Shown one piece after another: positions 25,701 through 36,000 of a DNA stretch of 64,000 bases. This DNA is from Pomacea canaliculata. Its lineage: Eukaryota > Mollusca > Gastropoda > Architaenioglossa > Ampullariidae. Each line of letters starts with the position of its first letter. Position 1 is the stretch's first letter. The position numbers and the translations under genes were made by a program. The stretch is taken from NCBI RefSeq assembly GCF_003073045.1, contig NC_037597.1, positions 1,674,190 through 1,738,189 of the forward strand. The letters are read 5' to 3'. The notes beneath the pieces are model-generated. The model was not told the DNA's origin and made no database searches. It worked only from the letters and a program-made list of their open reading frames with translations.

Positions 25701-27019
25701 GTCCCTGCTGACCTCTGCTACCACTAGCTTCCCCAGTGGTGCACCAGCACGGTCTGTTCTGTGTCTAAAGCTTGTAGACCTGTTGTATGTTCTGGGACTG
25801 CGCCTGGGACTGGAGAGGACTCGGCGCTATTTGCATGTACCCATGTTGAGGTTGATGGAAGTTTTCTCCTTAGTGCATGGGTCAGAGAATACCACTACAT
25901 CCCAGCCGTCATCACCAGGTAAAACAAAATCACTTTTTTTACAAAATGCTGGTTTGTTTTCATGTTGGTGTCATGCTTTTGAATTGTTATGGATGAGTAA
26001 GGGTTACTAGGAATACTATGAAAATAAACTGTTATTTCCCTTGCAGATTAATAAAGTTGAATTGTATTCTCATGCTGGTTTATTTGGTAACATGTTGAGA
26101 CCATTGTTAACATATGACTCTACTGACTTGTTCATTTGTAAAACCTCTTGATAGAAAAGGAAGAACAATTTAAAGATGTAACTTCAACAAAGAGTTGAAG
26201 GTCAAGAAAAAAAAATTAACTAAAGATTAAAGAATTAAACATTTTTTTTTTAGGTTAAAGTTTGAATTTCATAAAACATTACATATTAATACAAGAGTTA
26301 AACCAACTTAAAAAAAGATTCACAAAAAATTCAAATGATGTTGGTCTGACTCTCTTCTATTTGTATTTCTCTCTGTCATATCTGTGGATGCATGAGTATC
26401 ATTTATGTACCTGTTCCGTAGGCTTTGATGAATACTGTATGGTTTATAGAAAATGCTTAAATATTCTCACTGTCTTGAAACAGTGGTGGGCAGTGGAAAC
26501 TCAGATGACACCTACCTAAATATTAAGATGGATGATTCTACTCATCAGTATACTTTTGGAACGCCAGTTAACCCTACCCATCTTGAAAAAAACTTGAGCA
26601 TGTTGACCTCCGCCACTGGTATGGAGAGCTGGCACAGCCTCAGTACTGCTGGGACTGTTGATGACAGAGGTAAACAAAATATGTCTTTATTACACTGTAG
26701 AGGACAGATTCAAATACACTTGATTTGATTTTGCCATGGAAAAGTCAATTCAACTACAAATACTGTCAAGCATACGACCAAGATTTGTTTCTTTTATAGT
26801 GTTTAGGAATCTTAATTTATCTGTTTATTTTTCTAGCACCACTGATGGACTCAGAATGCATTAACACCCATACGTACTTAATGTTGCAGAAGCACACACC
26901 TTAAGCTGGTATAAATGCACCTAGGATCAATCAAGGGCTTCCACTGACACACACATAAACAGAAATAGGGTGGAAAAAACTGGAATACAAACCCCTGAGA
27001 GCCAGATTGAAGACAAAAA

Positions 27020-27051
<32 letters not shown>

Positions 27052-30000
27052 ATCTGTCATATCTGCCCTGTTTAAATGAATTTAACAGAAGCATGACATC
27101 TTGTTTTGATGTTTTTGTCACTCTCAGAGGAATGTGTATCACCTCGCCAAGACCAGGAGAAATGTTGGCAGGAGTTGACGTATGTCTTTACACCAGAACT
27201 TGCTCTTGCAGTCTACATCCCTCTTTGCCGGATATTTGGCAGGTCATTGTACATTTCTCTGTGTATTTGTTCAGTGTATATTCCTTTCTGCTTTAAATTT
27301 ACTGGTCTAGCAGATCAGTATATATCATCCCCATTTGCCTTGTGTTTAGTAGGGATCTTAGAGAACATGCATTGAGGATTGATGTCTGTTGTTTTCCAGT
27401 AGCATTATGTCAAATGATGTTTTCTTACAGTGTCTAGGGATGCTGCACATTTTTAAACAAAGATTTTGAATTTGTTATGAGTGCATTAGCAGTTAAAAGA
27501 TTTTGGGCATCATGTTTGACTAGCATTCACATGGAAGAAGGCCTTAAAAATGATGACCTCATACGTCAGCTATGTGCCCAGCAAGACAGCATCATGGATC
27601 AAGCACATTACAGTCCTCTTTCTAACCACCCGTCCAGTTCAAATGGTATTTGTTATTTTTGTTGGCTCTTAAGTAAATAAACATTAAATATCTGCCTTGG
27701 TAGCAATGGGAAAGCTTGAGAAAACTTTTAAAAATCATACACATCTTATCAATTAATATTATAACACATGTTTCCTTAAATGCTCTTGGTACAAGTCGCT
27801 TCTAGAATATATTTAAGTTTGTTAGATTACTTTAGACAGTTAGCAGACTTTTTTCCTTGCTGGAAATGTTTTGCTATAAATGTCAGTACATTCTTGACAT
27901 AATTAGGTAACCACATTGAATATGTAAACACATTTTTAAAAAGTTTCTGTGGTGGGATTCTTGCAGGTAATATGCAGGATTCAAAACATCCACGCAGCAA
28001 GTTTGTGGGATCTAAAAATGAGGGCTTTGGCAGCAATGTGGAGCTGATTGGCAACCGTATCTTTCTGAGTGCTGAGAGTCCTCCTGACTCTTCAGTGTTA
28101 ACACAGTTTGGCCGAGGTTATCGTCATGATGGTATTTTGGATATAACTCAGGAAGAAATTTACATGTAAGCCAGAGGCATGAAGTCTACACTTTCATTTT
28201 GCTTATAACCCAGATCTTTAGCCATTTATATCTGGTGCACTTGATCTTGTTTATTTTTGTTGCTTGCTTTAAAAATAAAATGTATGGGGCTAGCAGTGTT
28301 GACACATTTTGACCCACATAAAATGATAATGAGACATGTTCTGGTTTGTTTTAGTAACATTCTCCTTGCTGCCTATAAAGTGCTTGATATTTGATCAAGA
28401 AACTTGTCTGACAGCATAACCTGAATCCAGTGCTCTGATAACTCAAGTTTAACATCAAGTTTATGCATGTAAATCTGAAATCCAAAGTGGAAAAACACAA
28501 CAAATAGAAAAATCTTGATCCTGAGAAATGTGTATATTAAATACATAAATTAAGTAAACTTGTGAAAGCATATTCATGAAGATAATAAAAATGTAATTAC
28601 TATGATAATTATGAGTTTTCAAGAAATTGGTTTAAAAGCAGAAGTAAATACTTAAGCTAAATTGGGAAAAAATATGTTGAAAGCTTCTCATTGAAAGGGA
28701 GTTACAAATACTGATAATTATCACAATTATGAGTTTTCAAGAAATCAGAAGTAAATAATTTATTTAAAATAGGAGAATAATCCTAGCTATGGAATTAAGA
28801 ATACTGTCTTGTTTTTAAGACCTTGGAAAGTGTGAAAATGTAAGCAGAAAAAAAAAGAGTAGGATGAGATTTTTATACTCAGCAGTTAAGTTTCTGAAGA
28901 ACACATTGATACTGAACAGTTCCTCCTAAAGCTTTTATTTACTTTTAATTTATTTTGTAAGAACTCATTTAGATTTAGATTAAAATTTATGGAAGTGAGG
29001 TCCAGGTGAATATCTTGTTTTGTATGCCTAAGTCATCTTCTTAGTGTTTTTAACCTTAGAAGAAGTTTCATTTCATTATTATAACTCTTATCAGGCATGA
29101 AATGGAAGCCAACAAAACTCGACACCTGCAAGGGAACTGGCTGCAGTACTGGGAACATGAACTAGGTAAAAGCTATTTTTACTTTTGTTGTTGTTCGTGT
29201 TGCTGCTGATGATAATAATGGTGGTGGAGGTAAAGAGGGTGGCAGAGATAGGAAAAGTAGGATTCCATAGTTAGGTATGAGTGTGCGTTTTGTGACCTTG
29301 AGTCTAATCATATGTAGAGTGTTTGTGCTTGTGGGAGTGTGCATGCAGTATTGATAAATTTGTACAAATGATTCCTCTTAATACAATGTTGTGATGTCTA
29401 TGCATAGATTTGTAAGTACAGTTTGGACAAAGACAATTTATTTCTGTTTCAGGCCTACATGAACGAGATAACATGTTCAGCTTTAAGCAGATCAGACTGC
29501 AGAGTTTTGTAGGTGAGACTAAATATTAAGCACAAACAAAATATTTTCCACACTAACCCAAAAAAAAAAACTGAGGCCATCTAATAAAGCTAATAATGTT
29601 AATGCACTGATAATTTGGAATTCACAGCTTTTCCTAAGTTGGCTGTGACAAAGGCTAGGGAATAATAGTTTTATAATATCATCATTAATGCAAGGGCTTA
29701 CCTTTTCTCCATGACTTAAAAGTACAATTGCTATTTGGCTGTGGCAGGGCACTCTGGCAGTATTCGTTCTCTACTTGTAATGGACACTGAGAACTGCTTT
29801 CTAAGCACCAGCAAGGACAAGACAGTGCGACTCTGGAGCATTACCAGCCAGGGGGATGGCATTAGCAGGTAATTTTCAGTTAAGTACTTCACTATGAATA
29901 TATAATACACTTACACATCTTACATTGGCTCAAATGGAGTCAGATCATATCCAGTTTTTGGTTTAGTTTATGCCACCTATAAAATATGGACTGCTTAGCT

Positions 30001-33000
30001 TAGCTTCATTTCCAAATATTTATGGACCTTACACAATTTTAAAATAATGTATTCATATTTTCCATGGACTGTGTAAATATACATTTAAATTATAATGAAA
30101 ACTGGTCATTTGTGGATCCTCAGACTAGCAAACGTTGCCCATGTCCATACGCTTTTGGTCTCCATTGTGTTTCAACACAAAACGACCTTTCATCAGCAGA
30201 TAAATGCAGATGTGAACAGAGATTTTAGGGACAAAATTTATCCTTTAGCCTGTCATGTGAGAAAAAAGTTGTTTGTTTGAGTTTCGCAACAGTGTCACCC
30301 ATTTTCAAATAACGAAACAGTGCAGTATTATTGATTTCCATTGGTCAATGCTGCTGCTGGATTGAAGAGAAGGAGATACAGTTTTATCAATTTTTTTAGA
30401 CAGGAAACTTAAAAAATGTCTATTTTCAGTGACTTCCTCTTATTAAAATGAAGTAGAAAGTCTTGAGAGTCTTCCCCTGGACACCAGAAAACTTTTAACA
30501 TTTCAGCAACATGTCAAAATTATTAAGCAGTTGCATTGCATGAAGTCAGGAAACAATGTATTTTGGATGCTGACGTATTGGCTACATTAAGCTGAATGCT
30601 GTTCTTTTGGCTAGATGGAAGATGAGGTTGCTGCTGATTACAGAATGTAGCAGCTTATAGGACTGATTCTGTGCAGTGAGATCCAAGGACCTGCCATCTA
30701 ATGGATGCACAATATTGTTTGCTCCTATCCTTCAAAAGCCCCCACCAAATCTTATCTAATGTGTTTGCATCGATCAGAGATCTTGTCCCAAAATGCATCC
30801 TGAGGATGTGGGCAGAACTGTGTGGCAGCACTTAAATGGTTACGCAGCCCTAGATTTCCTCCAAACCATTTTCAAATCACAGTTGCATGTCAGTTGAAAC
30901 TGTTATCTGTGAATGTATGTTCATGTATATATATATATGTAAATGATCAAGTCTTGTGCAAAAGAGTGTGACACCAGAATAAGGTACGTTATACATGTTC
31001 ATGTTCTTAGGGTGCCCTGTCAGTGGATTTACCAACACCATAAGAAATCAGTCTTTTCAGTGGCCTTTGTTGAGAGTTTGCGACTTGTGGCTTCCTGTGA
31101 CAGCAGTGTTCATGTAAGTGTTTCATATATTTTTCATGATGAAGTAGATAAGTTGCTGTTTCTCTTCAGTTTGTGCAGATAGTGTGCATGAGCAGACTTA
31201 GGTACAAGTGTTAGTGCTTTCAAATCTCCAGGCTGTAGTTAAGCTTCTAAGTCAGAATCAAACTTAGTAGACTGTGAAGCATGTAATAAATGACCTCCTT
31301 GAAGATACCCAGACCTCTGATTAAATAATGTATTCGTGTCGGTCTCATGGACGAGGACAGGAATTGTGACATGAACTCACAGAACAACAAAACAGTCTTG
31401 CCATTTAGCTCTGAGGTTATGATTTGAAGTTATGAAGACTTATATGTGTAGACATGTACCAGCTCAAAATTGCTATGCTAGAGATGCGATGGAGGATATT
31501 CAATAACTTTTATTTCCATTTTTTTTTTTTTTTTTTGTTGACTAAGGGACCTGCAAATATTTAAGGAATCGTTCTCTTGAAGCTATTCTCTTTGGCATTG
31601 TTTTGTGGGGTTGTTTCCAAGCACTAATTTAAAATTTTGTAGTCTAGGTTACTGCTTTTCCGAAATGGGGTCAGATCAGGAATGTCACATTGATCCTCAG
31701 CAATAACTTGGGGTATTTTAAGATGCTTTCTGAGAATGAAGCAGAGGTATTTGTTAATTATCACACAGATGATTTTTGACATCTAAACTGGAGTTTTTAC
31801 AAAATCTGTGGTGATAGAACTAGCTTTTTTATGTGGTAACCTCTTCACAACAGCTTTCTTCTCGATCAACTTACATTATTGAATATGTAACTGCGACAAA
31901 AGATAAGCTTAGAACAGCGGTTCTCAACCTTTTATTTGTGACGCCCCCCTGACGAACAAAGGTACGTCCGTGCGCCCCCCTTCGCCAGCAATCTAAGCTA
32001 ATTTCACTAATACCGGTATAAGAAACTTTTAAAAAATGACCACCTTCGCGCCTCCCTTGTAAGCCCCACCGTTTGAGAACCGCAGGCTTAGAGTATAAAA
32101 TTAGAATTCAGTATAGTTGTGTGTTACATGTTTACTTTTTTACAGTTTTTTTTGGAAGTGATTAAGACTGGTGGGTTAAGCTGAACCCTTATGCTTCAGC
32201 AACAAGTGTAGAACAAAGAAGAATGAGCAAAATATTGAAGTAAGAGAGAGTATTTGTACATTCACAAGTAAACCTACAGTACTTTCTGAATAATGCGTTG
32301 TGACTATAGGTATATGATCTTCCCTAAACAATGGGTGTTTTGTCTAAGTCCATGACTTGACTTTATGTTGTGTGTTTAGGTGTGGGATCCCTTCACAGGG
32401 GTGGGCCTGTGTCAGCTGGAGTCAAGCCGCTATTCCCCAGCCGTGGCACTGCAGGCTGTACCTGCTCCTAGTCCACTAGTCCTCATGGGTACAACAGATG
32501 CCACAGTTCGGTGAGTCTGGACATCCTAGCCTTTCGTTGTCTTTGTAGTTGAGGATTATCATGTTCTGCAAGTGCCATCATATTTCTCATGATTAGCACA
32601 CTAAAGCTTATATTTGCACATATTAGGCAATCTATATTTTTGAGCATAAGGCTTTTCTTTTTGATGTCTTTTAATACTCTTTCACTCTCTTTCATTCACT
32701 CTTAATTTTAGCTTTATTAGATTATTTATTATTATGAAGTTTATATGGATCATTTTTCAGCTTTCTTGATCTGAGGACCTTAAAATATGGTCATGAGTTC
32801 AGGTGCTCCACTGGTTCTACAGGTGTGTACATAATATATGTGTTAATGATTAACTTGTGTGATTATAACATTTAATAGTACATAATGTGGTTGGTCTGTT
32901 GATATTTTGTATAGTTTGTGCAAACATGTCTGGTCTAATGATAATAGGATTTTTAAAGCACATTTCCTTATGTTTGCAGTGCTCACAGGACTATGGATAA

Positions 33001-36000
33001 ACTAACATTTAAACATGCAACAAAGCGCTAAATTAAACACATATAACAGCATACAGACTACAGAGTGTATAGCATTTATGGGTAACTTGGATGCTTAGAT
33101 GCACCCCACAGACAATCAGCAGATGATAGGAGTAGTGTGTCAGTAGCTTCATATTTTGTGTGTGTGTTATACAGGCTTGCTGCGGTGTGTAGCTGTGAGC
33201 CCTGATGGAAGCTGGGTGGCTGTTGGCTTCTCCACTGGGATCATCTCCATCTTGGAATTGAACAGTGGCTTGCTACAAGCATCCTGGAAAGCACATGATG
33301 GAGAAATCCTTCAGGCATGCATTATAAACTAGCTTAGAATCTTTTGCATTATTTCCAAAGAATTTTTCCATTACTCATGAATAGTTTAATGTGTATCATT
33401 GATTGGCCAGGTCATAAAAATTAAGCTGTATGTTTCCTTTTTAATTAAAAAAATACTGTTTTATTGTAGAATATGTTTAACCATTAAGAAAGGCAGGCTT
33501 AAAGAATTTTATATAAACATACATGGTGGCAGTAGTCATGTTCTGTAGTCTTTATTTTCATTTTCGGTTTTCTTTAAAATAAAAAGGTGGGTTTTTAGAC
33601 TACGGCAAAAGTTATTACAAGACTGACATGTCCATGGTGATACGTGTATATTTCCATAGAGTTATTAAATGGATCTTTTTTCTTCTTCTTTTCTTTGATA
33701 ACAATAACCTAAAATTTTGAGGATTACAAATTTTGTATGCATATTTTCACAGACAATTTATGTTGCAGATTAAGGCTTTTAATAAGAGCAGGCTTGTTTC
33801 TTCATCATTTGATGGTGCCTTTAAAGTCTGGAATGTGGACGGGTCAGAAATTAATCCTCTGAAAGGTTGGACACTTACCTCACCAAGTTTCCTCTTGTAG
33901 TTATGAAGTGGTCTTTGTATCTTTGTTTTTCTAGTTATCAGATTATTGACAAGCAGTTGATAATTGTTATGGTATGATTTCATGGTAGACTGTGAGAAAG
34001 ATTATATTTCCACGTGTATCCATGTTTTCATATTTTATTTTCTTGCTTATGTGTTCTATCTATCTATTCCTCTTTGTGCATCAGGTTGCACATAAGGCCT
34101 CAACCAGAGTCCGCCACCGATGTCGATCGGCTGAAACACGCTCTAGGTGACCCCATGTCCAGCCCTTTCCTTTCATCTCCCTTTCCACTGTCTTCTCCAA
34201 GTTCCTTTGGGCGGCCTCGTTTTCTTCGGCCGTCTGGAGTCCATCGTAGGGCGACTCTGGAAAGGTCTGCTGTCTGCTGGCGGAGCACATGTCCAATCCA
34301 TCGCCAACGCCTTCGTTGAACCTGCGTGGTGATGGACTCGGTTTCACTTCTTCGGTGGAGTTCTTCGTTGGTGATGGTGTTTGGCCAAAAGATGTTAAGT
34401 ATGCGCCTGAGGCATCTGTTTTGGAAGACGTCAAGCTTGTTACTGATGGTTTTGGTCATCTTCCAAGATTCTGATCCGTAAAGGAGGGTGCTGATCACAT
34501 TTGACTTGAAGATTCTCAGCTTGATCTTCTGGCTGATGTTTTTTGCCTTCCATGTGCTCCTGAGTGAGGCAAAGGCCTGACTGGCTTTCGCCAGTCGGGC
34601 TCGAATCTCCACCTCCGCATCCCCAGTGTTTGACATTTTGGACCAAGATAGGTGAAACTGTCAACTTCCTCAATCTCTTCTCCATTTAGTTTGATGCTGT
34701 CTTGGACTCTGGCGTTCACTCTCATACTGTTAGTCTTTTTTGTGCTGACCTTCAAGCCAAGGTTTCCAGCTGTTTCTGAGAAGGCCTTTGTTTTTTCCTG
34801 CATGTCTTGGTGGCGGTGTGACAGCAGGGCAATGTCATCAGCAAAGTCCAAGTCTTCCAGCGTTGTTGTTGCTGTCATAGTCATGGTCCATCTGAGCCCT
34901 CTCCTCTCGCTGTCGGTGGAAGTCTTCATGATCCAGTCCATGGCCAGGATGAAGAGGAACGGCGACAGAATGCAGCCCTGCTTCACCCCGTACTGACGTT
35001 GAAGGGGTCTGTGAGCTCCGTGTCACAGACAACCTGGGATTTGAAGTCGCTGTACAGCATTGCAATGACCTGAACAAGTTTTGCAGGGACTCCGTAATGC
35101 CTCAGGATCTTCCATAAGGACTCGCGGTGGATGCTGTCAAAAGCCTTCTCCAGGTCGATGAAATTGATGTACAGCGGTGTGTTCCATTCGTTGCTCTGCT
35201 CCAGAATCTGTCGCAGAATGAAGATGTGTTCGGAGCAGGATCGCCCAGGGCGAAATCCTGCTTGCTGTGGTCGGAGGTCTTTCTCAAGAGTTGCCGTCAG
35301 TCTTGACAAAACAATCTTGCTGAAGACCTTGCTGGTGAGGGAAAGAAGTGTTATGCCCCTCCAATTATTGCAGTCTCCAAGATCTCCTTTCTTGGGTAAC
35401 TTGAAGATGAGCCCTGTCTTCCACGCAACAGGGACCTGCCCTGATTCCCAAATTTGCCTGAAGATTTCAGTCAGCTTGGAGCTGTCACATTCACGTCTGC
35501 TTTCAACATCTCTGCTGTTATTCCATCTGCCCCTGGTGCTTGCGCTCTTCATTGTCTTGACTGCTGCTGTCACTTCTTCCAGGCTTGGTGGTCTGTGCAG
35601 ATGTCAAGGTCTATAGCTGCTGGCTGGATGTCTGCAAGCTGAGGGGGATCTGGTCTGTTCAGAACTGACTCAAAATGCTCCCTCCAGCGCTGTAGTTTTC
35701 CTGCCTCTCCCTCGACGACATTACCGTTCACGTCTTTCACTGGCACATCACTGTTCTTAAACCCGTTGTTTAGCTGTTTGTTTATCTTGTACAGTGTCTT
35801 CAGGTCATTTTTACTTGCTGCATTTTCTGCTTCATCTGCCAGTTTCTCTATGTGATATCTTTTGTCGGTTCTTGTCATCCTCTTTACCTCTTTGTTCAGT
35901 TTTGCATATCTTTGTCTGTGTTGTTCCTTCAGGCGTTCAGATCTGGTGCTGTTGATTCTTTGTTTGGCTGACTTTCTCTCTTCTATCTTCTTCCATGTCT

